Part shown: positions 35,780 to 47,912 of the stretch, one piece after another
How positions within the stretch are numbered: position 1 is the first letter of the stretch
Layout of the letters: each line of letters opens with the position of its first letter
NCBI GenBank assembly: GCA_973895155.1
Contig: OZ316892.1
Location: forward strand, 20,832,001 to 20,896,000
Origin: Marsupella aquatica
Taxonomy: Eukaryota > Marchantiophyta
Direction: 5' to 3'
Length of the DNA: 64,000 nt
Made by a program: the position numbers and the translations under genes
The notes under the pieces: generated by a model
Told to the model about the DNA's origin: nothing
The model's database searches: none
Seen by the model: the letters and a program-made list of their open reading frames with translations, nothing else

Positions 35780-36532
35780 TATTGCCATCTTCCGGTTGAA
35801 TGCCTCTATTCAATTGCTCAGTGTTGACCTCTTGGCACTGCCCGATAGGCTTGTCATACCATGACTTTTGCCTTTGAAAATTGTGCCGTTCTTTTTTTTT
35901 TCTCTTCTTGGGATTTATCTTGGCGCCCCGCTTGGCGCCGCACTGGTGGCATCTTGCTAAAATTGATGGCAGCTCCTACAACACGATGAGCTTTTGAACA
36001 TGAGTTCAAAAAAATATTTCATAAGTTAAAGAGGCCATGATCCAAGTTAAATGAGGCTCTAGATGGCAAAAATTCATGTGGGAACACCCGCACTCAGGCA
36101 AACAAAAAATGGAGTCTAACAACATTGAGATGTCGTGCGGCTTACCCTTTACCAACGAGGTGAACACCCTACATTGCACAAGACGGTCGCCAAGCTTTTT
36201 GCTAGTTCTATGGATGATCTTTAGAATTTGTCGAATCCGCTTGAGGCCAGAAGCTCTCTGGTAAAACTCCTGAAGCAAACTCGCAAAACATTACCGCAGA
36301 CAGTCGACAGCCCTTCAATTCCCTGGCTTCAAGGACATGGGTCCCTGCCTCTTCCGTAGAGTCCTAGCTGAGCCTAGCTAGGACTCCTTAGTCTACGCAT
36401 AATTAAGTATTTTGAAATTCAAATCGCTACTTAAGTCCTGTTTCATTGGTATTCATTACCACTTGGACTTCCTTTTAAGTCCTTTTGTCCTTAACCATTG
36501 AATCATTAATGGACGCTACTCCTAATCAAACC
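35780..36532. other. upstream flank of the transposase gene, subterminal motif region
   Basis: 36320-36500 again contains AGGAC/GTCCT words, including the palindrome-like GTCCTAGCTGAGCCTAGCTAGGAC and TTAAGTCC copies. The remainder probably includes the 5' non-coding exon and promoter of the transposase gene. No clear TATA box or terminal inverted repeat was seen. Confidence 0.5.
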
Positions 36533-36827
36533 CCCTGGGAATCACTCGTTGGATTATTAGAACGGGGTGCGAACAAATGAAGGTTCTTTTTAATCTTGTT
36601 GGTGTAATAATTATAATCAAAATTTTGTACTAAAGGTGTTTAAAAATCTAATTTTGGTAAAAATATTAGTTTTTATATTCAGCAAGGTATTTAAAAATTT
36701 GTCAAAGCCATATAATCAAGGGTACAAGGGTATTTTTAATTGAATTTATTTTTTAATTTATTTTTTCAAATTTCATTGGTTTGTTCTCACGTGTTTTAGG
36801 GGTTTTACTCTAAGTGATTCCCCAGGG
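36533..36827. mobile_element. 295-bp MITE with 8-bp target duplication (hAT-like)
   Basis: The ends CCCTGGGAATCACT and the complement of CCCTGGGGAATCACT form inverted termini differing by one base. They are flanked on both sides by ATCAAACC (36525-36532 and 36828-36835), a perfect 8-bp target-site duplication. The interior is AT-rich and non-coding. An 8-bp duplication fits hAT, though the termini are not the canonical CAGGG type, so another 8-bp superfamily is possible. Confidence 0.88.
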
Positions 36828-38830
36828 ATCAAACCTCCTGGCACGCTTCCAAATGGACTACTGGAGGTGAGGGGAAGACCCCACCTTCCATTCTCAATAA
36901 AGCAATCCAGGCCATTCGGTGTAACACCTTGTCCATCCCTTGAAAAAAGGGAAGGACTGGAATCCTTTTGGTGGAGATTTTGGATATCCTTTTTGCCCCC
37001 CTCAAGCTTGCAATTGACCTACTTCAAATTAGTTTTCACTATTCCCTAAGTAGATAGATAAAATGATCAAATGTTTTGTGGCGCTTGCTGTACCATTCCT
37101 GCAAAAGCTAGTGAAACCCCAAGATGAAGGTCATCTAAAAAATTTCAAAAATCAATTTTCTTCAAATTTCCATACTAGGTAAGACAATTTTTAAATCTAG
37201 ATAGTATCATAGAAAATCTCAGCCCAAAGGATTTGAAACCAACTGGCTTTGACGGCCAGTTGGCCAAAAGATGAGCCTAGAACCAAGAGGTCCCAGGTTC
37301 AATATTCCCCTTCACATGCAAGGGGTGTGGAGTGTGTGTGTGTGTGTGGGTGGGGTGTAGTGGTGGGAGTATTGATTATCCCTTCAGCCCCAGGCTCACC
37401 GCTTCGGGGTTCTAGTTTAATCCTCTCTTCCTCTTGATTTGGGTCCATGTGGGATCCCTAGGTATTGTCCCCTTGTGGCTACCCTACATAGAAATGCATG
37501 CTCTAGAGCAGGATGTCTATACTCTTTTGGATAGGCCTGCTTTCGGTTTTCAAGGAAAGCAAACAACAAATTAAAGTATGGCAGAAAAAATCTTTTGATG
37601 CATCTTAATAAGCTGATGACCTTAATAGCATTTAATAAAAATAACATAATAACTATTGACTTGGGATCAGGATTGACTATGGGGGTCACCATATGGAGGG
37701 CCATACATCATGTGCAACGTTTTAGGGTTTGACCCAGGCTCTAACTTATAAGTGAAATGTTTTTTTGCAAACCCTTTAATTTTTTTTTTTGTCATTTTTA
37801 CTAAAAAACCCCCAAAACTTTAAAGAAAGTAATTTTTATAATTAAATAAGCCTATGTGTTGTTAAAGTTGACCAGTCAATAAAACATGCCCTATGTGTTT
37901 TTCCACCAAACTTTGGAAGTCTTCCGCCACACCCATTTAAATGGGCCTATACTTTGTTGCACATGATGTGCCACTTCCGTGGAAGTGACCCCCCCCCCCC
38001 GAGGACTGACTATTGTTCAAATTTATCATCAATGTAAAGTGCACACATGTCCATCACGTACTATTAGTCATGAACATCCAATTGATCTCGTGCATCATCT
38101 AAGAAATCCGATGGCATGCACACACTTTTTCTTGAGACCACTGTGCACCGTTGTCCATCATCTTCTTTGTTAGTCAATGATCCATCCAAGAATCCATCAA
38201 GTGTGTCAATAGAGGGTCAAGCAACGAGATCATTTAAGGGCTATAGTTAGTTGTTATTTTTCACGTAAATTGAAAGTAAAGAAAGTATCCTGAAGATATA
38301 ATAATTTTTAAAATGGTACAATTGGTTACTATTTTGCCCTTGCTCTTTCAGATTTATAAGTGCCACATCAGGTGTGACAAAGTATAGATCATTTAGATGG
38401 TCTTTAAGAAAAACTTCCAAAGTTTTGTGGAAGAACAATTATAGGGACCATTAAATCTTTAAAAAACAATAAGCCCTCATTAAACAAGGTGCCTCCCAAT
38501 TCCAATATTCAGTTTGAATATTTTGGAGTTTAAATTTTGGAGTTTCAGGCAAAGGTTAAAATTTAGAGCTTGATGCCATAACAAGATTAGTGAAAGACAA
38601 TGTTGTTAGAGCTTGATGCCATAACAAGATTAGAGAAGGACAATGTTATCTAGGAGTATTGTCGTTAGACCTTGGAGTGCGTTGTGTAGGTCTTAGAGGA
38701 GAGTGTTTTTTGGTCATGGAACCTACCTCTGACAACTTCTTTTGCACTTTATGTTTGTACTCTTTGGACCTCATCTGCTTATTTTTCATTTTACTATGTT
38801 TAGCCCTTCTTGTATTTGTTTAGCCCTTCT
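36828..38830. other. intergenic DNA, no gene recognised
   Basis: Short ORFs only. It contains a possible SINE (listed separately), a GT run near 37336-37350 and a C10 tract near 37990. No other feature can be supported. Confidence 0.5.
37225..37440 (+). mobile_element. possible tRNA-derived SINE
   Basis: TTTGACGGCCAGTTGGCC followed about 40 bp later by CCCAGGTTCAATATTCCCC resembles the A and B boxes of a tRNA-type internal promoter. A GT run and a GGGTTCTAGTTTAATCC segment follow. No clear target duplication or 3' tail was found. Confidence 0.4.
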
Positions 38831-39160
38831 TGTACATAGGCTTGCAGGAGTGTGGTTTTTGAGTAGGTGTCCCACATTTGGGATCCTTTGTCACGATCCT
38901 TTTCAATCTGGCACTAGTGTACATTTAGTCAAAGTCCTTTATGCGATGCGGTCTAAACAGACACGAATGATGATGCCGCGAGAATCACGGGTTGCTGTAT
39001 ATAGACTTGTAGGAGTGTTGTTTTTTAGTAGGTGTCCCATTGGTATCCTGTACCACATGATCCTTTTCAATCTGGCACTGTTGTACATTTAGTTCAAGTA
39101 CTTTATGCCATGCGGTCTAAAACAGAAACGAATGATTCTGCAGCTGGATTCACGGGTTGT
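38831..39160. repeat. 164-bp tandem duplication upstream of the P450 gene
   Basis: Two diverged copies of a unit beginning TGTA(C/T)ATAG(G/A)CTTG(C/T)AGGAG and ending in CACGGGTTG follow each other with a period of 164 bp. Shared blocks include GTAGGTGTCCCA, GATCCTTTTCAATCTGGCAC and GCGGTCTAAA. It lies 450-780 bp upstream of the start codon and could carry duplicated regulatory sites; that is inference. Confidence 0.85.
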
Positions 39161-39354
39161 TAGATCCTCCTCCTCCCCAACGCACATTCCATTCCTCTGT
39201 ACCGTCGTTTCTTCAATCCGGGCATCGACTGAGTAAGGTACACCACAGACGGGTACATTTCGACAGACACTGTCCTACTTGGGAATCTGAAGAAACAGGT
39301 TCTGTCTATTTCTCGCCTACAAAACTCCAAAAAATGCACAAAACTCCAAAACGC

Positions 39355-39495
39355 AGCGTCTCGGCTGGGATGTGGGTCCATGCTAGGGAGGCCTATCTGC
39401 CCCAGCTCCTTGATTTGTAAATGCGCGTCTTGGCTCGTATGTGGGTCCATGCTGGGGAGGACTATCTGCCCCAGCTTGATTGTACATGCACGTTA
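39355..39495. repeat. 69-bp tandem duplication in the P450 upstream region
   Basis: GCGTCT(C/T)GGCTGG(G/A)ATG-type sequence followed by TGGGTCCATGCT(A/G)GGGAG and CTATCTGCCCCAGCT occurs twice with a 69-bp period, ending about 120 bp before the start codon. Confidence 0.85.
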
Positions 39496-39613
39496 CCATG
39501 CTGGAGGTGCAGTATTAGTAGTCACAGAAATCAAATGCCAATAGCAATTTGTACCAAGTGAATGAATGCTCAACTAAACTAGCTGTCGGGAAAAAAAACT
39601 CCTTCTGCTCAAC

Positions 39614-42600
39614 ATGGCGTCCATGGGGGAGGTCCTGCAGCCCCGCTACACGAAGGCTCTGGGTTCCCTTCGAGTGTCTGCAAACGAGACTCTGAAGTTT
39701 GCTCTCGGAGATGAGTCGCTGAACTGGACCAATGTGACGATGGCTGCCTTGGTGTTGGTGCTCACCTCCTCAATTGTCTTGAAAGCTTTCGGGAAGACGA
39801 GAAAGAATGTGCCTCCCTGTAAGTGAAGGTTTATAGTGGATTTCCGCATGGTGAAAGTTAAGCATTTATGCATGTAACAAACATGACTCGTTTGAATGCC
39901 GATTTCCGGTCTTGCCTGAAGGCTGAATAGTTAGAAAGAACTCACTGGGACTTCATCTATTTTGGTTGCTGTGCGAGTCATTTTTAGGCAGCGCTTTACC
40001 GTGCTTACAAATGTCTGATTCATCTTTCGTTGTTCCGGTGATCTCAGCAATTCCAGGAGCGCTTCCATTCTTGGGAAATTTTCTGCAGATGACCGAGGCC
40101 AAACCCTATCGAACATTTAGAGAGTGGTCATTCAAGTACGGACCCATCTTCTTTGTCCGAACTGGATCACTCAGAAGTGTGGTCATTAACAACGCTGACC
40201 TCTGCAAAGAGGCTTTTGTCACGAAGCATAATTCCCTATCAGGAAGAAAGCACTACACGGGCATGGAGGTCCTCACGTGTGGCAAGAGAATCGTCGCAAT
40301 GTCGGATTATGGCCCCGCTCACCTAACACTGAAAAAAGCATATGTCGGTCATTTGCTAAATCCCACCATGCAGAAACAAAATCGCCCCATCCGTGAGAAG
40401 AATATCGCTCTGGTGTTGGATAGCATGATGACTACTGTCCAAGGCAAGGCGTCTCATGTCTTCGATGTCTCGGACCTCATCAGGCAGTTCTTGTACCCTT
40501 TCACCTTGGAGCAGGTGGGAATTTCACTCGATTAGTTGCATGTAGCCTCCAAATAGCCTAATATTCTTGGAAGCGAGGACTTCGCATGAGCTTCACTAAC
40601 TGTATGAGATACTTTGACGATACATCGTATGTCAAATGAAAGATGAGACGACTGTTACCACAGATGAAAATATTAGCGGAGGAGAAATCGAAGTGTCAGT
40701 GTTCGGGACGACGTACCATTTGAGTCCGACGGACACATGGATAGAAACTAATTCTCACCTGTCTTATTATTGCTGCAGCTCTTTGGGTACGTTCCTGACA
40801 ACGTGTTTGTTCCGCAACTGGGGAAACATTTGGGAAAGTGGGAGATGTACGATAGGCTTGTTGTAGATATTTTAAGAAACGTGACAACAGTAGACTACAG
40901 GAACTTCTTCCCAGCTCTCAGTTTTCTTGGCAACAAGTCTCTCGAGAAGAAGCTCCAGGAAATTGTAGACACGAGGGCCTACATCATGGACGCCTTGATC
41001 GAAAAGCAGAAAAAACTTATCGAGACGCGGGTACTCTATTCAACCGCGTAGCTAGTCTGTTCCAGTCGTTCGTCATAGAAATGCCAGATCGAGTATAAGG
41101 CTTGAGTGTTCTTCCCTGACAATGTAAGCTCGTTATCAGCTAGGTGTTTAGCTTGGATTAAGCGCTAAGAAGTTCTAATATTAGACATTAATGCTTTGGA
41201 TATATTGTATAGATCTGAGAACAAAAGCGTGAGTTAAGTCGTCCGAGAAATTTGTACTGTCGAAAGATGCATAAGTTGTAGGTGTCCTTGCTAGATGACA
41301 GGAAGCATGGGACAACTCTTCCATAGTGTGAAACTGTAATGTACTCTGCGTTGCTTTGTCATATTGTGAGAATTTGCTTACCGTGGACAATTTCAAGAAG
41401 TATGTGAGGTCTGACTATATGGCTCTGTTTAACATCAAACAGGGACCTACACAGTGCTACAGTGACATCCTATTGACACAGTACAGTGACTGGGAGCCAA
41501 TTCAGATCCAGATGAGCATCTGGGAGCCTATCATCGAGGGTGTTGACAGCAGTTTGGTTACAACAGAGTGGGCCATGTTTGAGATTATTAGAAACCCGCA
41601 CGTTCATGTGAGTGAATGTACACTTCCTTGTCTCATACCTCTCCCCAAATCTTCTTCCATTTGGCTGCTTTGCCAATTGCCACTAATTGTATGGAAAGCT
41701 GGCCGAATCTGCTATCTGACGGCCTTCAAATTAATTTCTGGGCATGCAGGAAAAACTCTACAAAGAAATCAAGTCTGTTGTGGGTGATCGTATGGTGTGT
41801 GAAGATGACATCGAGAACCTGCCTTTCTTGATGGCCTGCATTCAGGAGACCTTGCGAGTCTACCCTGCCCTTCCCCTTCTCCCTCCCCGACGCGTGACCG
41901 AAGATATTACCCTTGGTGGTTACGATATCCCGAAGGGCACGGATGTAAGTGCCTCCTCGATCTACCCGACTCTCTTTTGTCTGACAATACAGTCTAGCTC
42001 ATGATACTCTTTCATCAAAAGGGAACGGTGCGAGGTTCAGAGTACAAGCGTCAAACTCCCACGGTATCAAAGGGACGCACTGCATGTCTATCTCGATCTG
42101 TTCAATAACGGAACTGGAAGATTGTGATGATCGGTATTGGCACAGTCGATCGGTATGGTGGTCTCTTTATTAAGTAATAGTTTCAATCAAATCATTCACG
42201 CTATTTATGACAACTCCAACTCGGGATAGTGTCATTTATTGGCCTACTCTGTTTCTCTGGAAGATCTTAGTATGCTTCCGTTCGCGTGTCTTATATTGCC
42301 TCGCCTTGTCTTCTCTAGTGTTGCTACAACACTAGAGAAAGTCACACTTCACCAATATATTAGAAAATTCCAACCACATCCTCACTAAGCGCCAGTAATT
42401 AACAAGTTATTGGTAATCATAGGAGCATGAAAGCTAAATAATAGGCAATGACACCAGAAGTTATTTGTGTACGTGGATCGACGTTGTAACCGATGATAGC
42501 TTCATGCTTCATGCCACCTTACTTGTCTACTCTTTATGCATGCAGGTTTTGTTCAACCTCTACGGAGTCAATATGGACCCGACCGTGTGGGAAGACCCGA

Positions 42601-42917
42601 TGAAGTGGAACCCTGAACGTCTTCTGGACACCAAGAAAATGGACTGGTACCGAGACATACGCATGATGCCTTTTGGCGGCGGTAAGCGCCAGTGTGGAGG
42701 AATCACTCAAGTCATGAAAGTCATTCCGATGGCCATTGCTTCATTCATTCTCCACTTCGATTGGAGCGAGCCTGCACTCTCTGCCAAGGAGAAGTCGGCC
42801 GAGGAAGATACTGTGTTCTTGACAACCCACAAACTCTATCCTACAAAAGCCATAGGCAAGCCAAGAGTGAGTTCACGAATCAAGTTTCCGGAAGCTGTAG
42901 AACTGGCATGGAAGTAG
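39614..42917 (+). CDS. cytochrome P450, CYP701-like (ent-kaurene oxidase family)
   Basis: Six exons join in phase with GT..AG introns: 39614-39818, 40048-40514, 40779-41030, 41443-41607, 41750-41944 and 42546-42917, giving 551 codons. An N-terminal membrane segment (about residues 41-59) precedes the hinge NVPPSIPGALPFLGN. The I-helix is EGVDSSLVTTEWAM (about 341-345 for the core), ExxR is ETLR (396-399), the PERF-like motif is NPERLL, and the heme loop is FGGGKRQCGG with Cys478. The kaurene-oxidase signature LVTTEWAM, the RxVxEDxxLGGYxIPKGT segment and the KRxCxG loop place it in or near CYP701. That family oxidises ent-kaurene to ent-kaurenoic acid in gibberellin-type diterpenoid synthesis at plastid or ER membranes. 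The exact substrate cannot be read from sequence; seed-free plants also have divergent CYP701 paralogues. No diterpene synthase neighbour is in the window. No defect is seen. Confidence 0.88.
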
Positions 42918-45900
42918 CTGGTGACAATATTGGAGTGATTTATAATGAGGCAAGCTCGTAGGGTAAGGTATATAAGACAGAAATATCTAATATATTTAAT
43001 ATATATAGCCCCTCCTACTCTCCTATACAGCCGGATATACAGTCGCCATGTAACACTTCCTTAGTTCCTTTGAGCAGGAAGGACCTACGTGTACTCTAAT
43101 TAATATTAGAATCACTCGGCTACCACGTTCGTAACAACTTTCCGAGGGGTTGAAGCTCCCATGTACTTATTGGTATTTCGTAGCTAGCACCTCGTTTCAG
43201 ACTTACCGGGTGTTCAGCTGTTTGTGATCCGGGTGACAGCTAGCTTTTAGGTTATGGAAACATTATGATGTGACTATAACCAACATATCATAGACTTCTA
43301 TAAGTAGACTTGGATCCTGCACTCAGTACGATGGCTCCACAATTTTTCAGGAGTCCTTACTAGACCGGTTTAATAGTTGGACCCTTGAAATACTTTGAGT
43401 CTTAGGTTGGGTGCTTGTTTTGTTCTCTTACATAGCTTCGCCTGAACACGTGAGCGGGGACGTGAACCGTGTTCGACCTCTACGGTCCTTTGTATTTCTC
43501 ATCCAGACTTCCAAAATAAAATTATGTAATATATTGACAGAAGCTTGAAGTGACAAATATATCATGAAAAGTTTCCGACAGGTACGGCTATACTTCTGTC
43601 TCACATATAACACAAGAAGAATGGTAATAATGACTTACTCTACCAAATGTCCCCCCACAAACCATTGATCTCCTAGAAGTTATTTGAACTTGAGGACCTG
43701 AATATCTTGGAATGGTACTAGGACGACGGCGATTAATACAGAGTACAATACAACACATCTTAAGTACACAGTAAGCGAAACGTTCCCTCTTGACCTACAT
43801 ATCTCGGTTGAACTCCGCGGTATAGCAACCGGCCGGTCTCGGTCAAAAAGGTGTCTGCCATGTTGCTGAGATGGCAATTATGGAAATTCCTTCAATTCTT
43901 TAGCTCGAGAAATCTTTAGCTCGAGGAGGAATACATAAAGTTGTAGAACGCGTTATACATTGAAACACATCTTACCCAACATTGTGTATTATTTTGGCAT
44001 TCAACTTCTCGCCAACGACGGTGAAAAAGGGTTCAGTCTCAGGGAAAATAAAAGTGAGCTAGGGCGGAGATCTACTGGCCAAATGCTCTTCCTGTTTTTG
44101 CTAACTAGAATACCCAGTGTCCAGAGTGGCTCAGTTGACTGGTGACATTTAGACACAACTGCCCTCTATGTAATTCAAGCCACATATACTAGCAACTATG
44201 ATCTGCTGTACCTTTTTTTACTCTCGTTTTTTGCCATTGATGGAAAAGAATGGTGAGTGGAGTCTAGAATTTCTTTCCCAGTTAAGTACTCAACTTAAAG
44301 ATTAAATTGCTGTAAGTTAGTTTTGAAGAAAATAAGATACCGAAACTCGATACCGAAGTCTGGACAGTAGGAACAGCCTCCACACCATCATAAATAGCCA
44401 GATAATTAATATACAGTGAGTCCTACTTCTGATATACTCTCACTTACATTAATAGCTAGTGGTGAGACATACGTATAAATTTTGAAGTTTGTTTAGACTT
44501 TCAACACACATTATTTAAGTGACACACCCTTGCTGACAATTAAAAGTATCCTGGGTATGCAATTCCCCTGTTTATGCCATATCTTTTTAATTCTTAATAG
44601 TGGATCCAGGTACCATAGACAAAGGTAATTTCATTTCAATCTAGCAAAGTAACTCTTGCATCTTGAACATATATATCTCTGATGCGGAAAATAAATTTTA
44701 AACTAAATTTCCTGGCTTTTCTGCAGCCTCGAAGTTTGCAAATGGTTTAGTGAGATACTATTCCTCAATTCCAACACAATTGAGTATTTTGAGTCCTTGA
44801 AGCACCTTCTTGAAAAAGTCTACCCTAGCCAAAACGGGATCAAAGCTTCTGATGTTCAAATCACAGCTTGGACACTCAGATTTAGCATTTAATGTTGCTG
44901 TGGTCTAAAACGAATCTCCCTCTGAACGTGCAAAAGGAAAGCTACTGAGGATAGTGCTCAGTTTTGACTAGCGACATTGAAAACATGGATATATTGCGAA
45001 AACACAGACAGATCAATCGAAACACAAAGTGTCGGCCCTCGATCAGCTGATGTCAACCAGTTTCCAAAACGAAGCCAATGCAGAGTTCCAGCCTTCAGCT
45101 CCTGTCAACAACTTTCCACCTAGGAACCGGCATGCCCGAACACAGATTGGAAGAATGGGAATCAAGGAACGTTTCAATTCATAGGATGGCAAACAACATG
45201 AGTAGCACAGACGCAAGAACAAGAGAAAGCAGAGATAAAAAGAAGAAAGAGACAGCTAAAGGCCAGAGAAGAGTCATAGACAAGCAAAGTGGCTGAGAGT
45301 GAGGGAATCAGCCTGAGTGAGCAGTTATGTTAAGTGATCTAAACGTCTGCTTGATCAATTGCAAATACATTTCCAAATTTTCAATTTTAGTGAATGATGA
45401 GTGACCATACTTAAGTGATCTGAATGCATGCATGATCAATTGAAAATGCATTTCAAACCCTCATTTAATATTGCTGAAAGCTCATCTAAAAACACCTAGA
45501 AATATGAGTCCACTGTCCAATCGATGATTATGCCATACGTATGAAACATGTGGACGAGGAATACTGCTTCAAGTGGCCGTCTATTTTACTCATCTCCGTG
45601 TCAGGCACTGCAACGGAGTCTCTGATGAATGCCTTAAATGGAAGTGATTCAGCAGCTCCCCATATTATGTACATCTGGACTACTGATGATCATCTGGTCG
45701 AGACATACAACAAACGTGACAATGTGCGGGAATGCAAACTCATTTCCTTGCTACATTGTACTGTACGAAATCGGACGTCTTCGTTTACGTTGCGCTTCCA
45801 AGTAAATTCTATGATACCTACCATTGTTTTTATCTTCTCCAACGCTCCCCATATTAGCATATTAATTGATGAACGTTATCTGTAATGATCCAGGGACTGT

Positions 45901-47408
45901 TGATTCTCAGGATCGCCCTTAATTCCGTCCTTCGTGCTTTTCTGTATATATGTGGACTCCTCGCTGTGATACTCATTCATTCGGAATCAATAAACGTTAT
46001 TGGAAACTTTATATGTACATCGTGCAAACCATCGAAGAACATTGAAGATATGCCATCTTCACATACAGTTCCAACGTGGGGAGAATTATCGCCGAGATCA
46101 CGGCCGCCATCCTAGCTGCTACTGCCTGAGATCGCTCCGCCCTTCGATTTCGAGTCTCGTCCTCTTCTTGATTTCGAGCCTTCCATTTCTCTAAGTAAGC
46201 TGCGATGCTTGTTTTCTTTGTAACTACCACGATTTGAGCTGCTGTATCTCCGGTGAAAAATGTTGTTGCAACTTCATTCCTTCAATTTTACTTCTTTTGG
46301 ACAGTCAATGGGATCCTTTGGCAGATCTCCTGCTCAGTACCCTTCCAATTTCATTCGATGTGCAAATCTGATAGCTCAGTCCATTGAAATTATCTCCATT
46401 GATTTCATTGACTTGATTGCAGGGCTTCGTCTGTTGTCCAGCTGTGACCCAGTGAACTCACAGGTAAGTCAAAATTCAAATCTCAAGCGATGCTATGTCA
46501 ATTTTAATTTATCTCTGACCATCCTGTAATGCTCTCCGGTCTGTCACACCGCTTACAAAATTGAGTACGTAAATTACTGTCTCGACTCTTTTCCAAATCC
46601 GATACAGAGTTTTGCTCTTGTCAAGTTTATACTCGTTTTTTTCAACATGCAGCCTTTCCATTCCGTCCCATAGAAATTCTGCTTCCTTCCTGAGTTGACG
46701 TGTGTCGTGCTTTATGCCTGAGGTTAAGGATTGGCTATACTTGGTTACCTCTCCAGCACAGCAACGAGAAACGTCCAACCCTAGTTAAATAGTTACGGAC
46801 TCTAGTCTCTTTCTTCGCTTCACAAGCCAACTACAGTGGTTCCGTTTCTAACCTTCATCCGTTATCTACCATACTTGGCGGAGTTGCCTAATCTGAGGGC
46901 CACTCTCCTCGGTCAACCCTAAACCAATGACATTTACTCCACAACCTCATTCCTAGCTTTAGATCCAGCTTTATTAGATAGATAAACTTTTACTGACTAC
47001 CTCCTTCCTAGTATTCGGTCAAGGCTCGAGCTTTATTAGATAGATAGGATGACCATGAAAGTAGAGGGCATGCAGCATTTAGGTTGTCTTTGTTTAGACC
47101 CATAAATATATTAAAAACTATTTTACAAGGTTGCATCTTTTCATAAAGTGGTTGTCATTTAATGAAAGGTGAATATACACATACTTTTTACAGAAAAAGG
47201 CCAAATAGAGTACAAAAGAATAAACAAGAGAGGTCCCAAGTGGACAAAATCAAACGCAAAAGAAGTGAGCAAAAGGAAACCCTAAAAACCAAGAAAGAGG
47301 AACTAAAAGAAGTGAGCAAAAGAAAACCCCTAAAAACCAAGAAAGAGGAACTAAAACTACCGCAAATGGACCAAGGTCCTCATCATACCTAGCAAATGTG
47401 GCAACAAG
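42918..47408. other. intergenic DNA downstream of the P450 gene, no gene recognised
   Basis: The P450 3' untranslated region presumably occupies the first few hundred bases. Short protein-like frames occur near 46260-46464 on the plus strand (ending at a good donor, CAG/GTAAGT) and near 46509-46778 on the minus strand, but they conflict with each other and show no domain. A 47-bp tandem duplication (AAGTGAGCAAAAG...AAGAGGAACTAAAA) lies at 47261-47356. Confidence 0.45.
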
Positions 47409-47912
47409 CTAGTGGTCTACATCAAGTGTCGAAACTAGATCGGCAAGTGGGACAGGAATGTCCTCTAGGGGGGCTAGCCGCTGCGGAGTCACACTAGCAC
47501 CCACTATCAGAGATCGACGATAGACGGCCCGAGCTTGAGCACGCTGTAAGGTGACTGAAATGCGTTGGCGAAAGTGCGTGGTCAAAACAGATAGCGAGGG
47601 CCCGGTGGGACCCATCCGGCCGTGAACATCCCGAGCAGCTTGGCGAAGAAGCCCGTCGAACTGATGATGGAGACGCCCAAATATCTCAAGAGCAAGGGGC
47701 AAGAAGCTATCAGATGAAGCTCGTGCAGCATATTTGGCCTCCTTCGTGGTTGCTGCTCGTGATGCTGCTGCCCCTGCCGTTGTTGCATTCAAATGTGTTA
47801 GTTGATCATTGAAATGTACAATGTTGACTTGTTGGGTCTCTTTGGTCTTCTTAGTGTCGTCCCTTCCCCCCTTTCTTGGGTTCTTTTGTCCCCACTTTTG
47901 TCTTTGTATCAT
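47409..47912 (-). pseudogene. 3' end of a LINE-like reverse-transcriptase ORF
   Basis: A 167-codon frame contains DSFLPLALEIFGRLHHQFD, then LSVLTTHFRQRISVTLQRAQ and a proline-leucine-rich end. The pattern xFxPLAxExxGxLH...FxxRxSVxLQRAxA is typical of the extreme C-terminus of non-LTR retrotransposon ORFs found in plants and algae, downstream of the RT domain. No RT catalytic motif is upstream, consistent with 5' truncation. A poly(A) tail was not evident. Confidence 0.55.

Noticed and set aside
45541-45885. 114-codon plus-strand ORF
   Set aside because: No recognisable domain, no splice partners and no neighbouring exons; probably chance.
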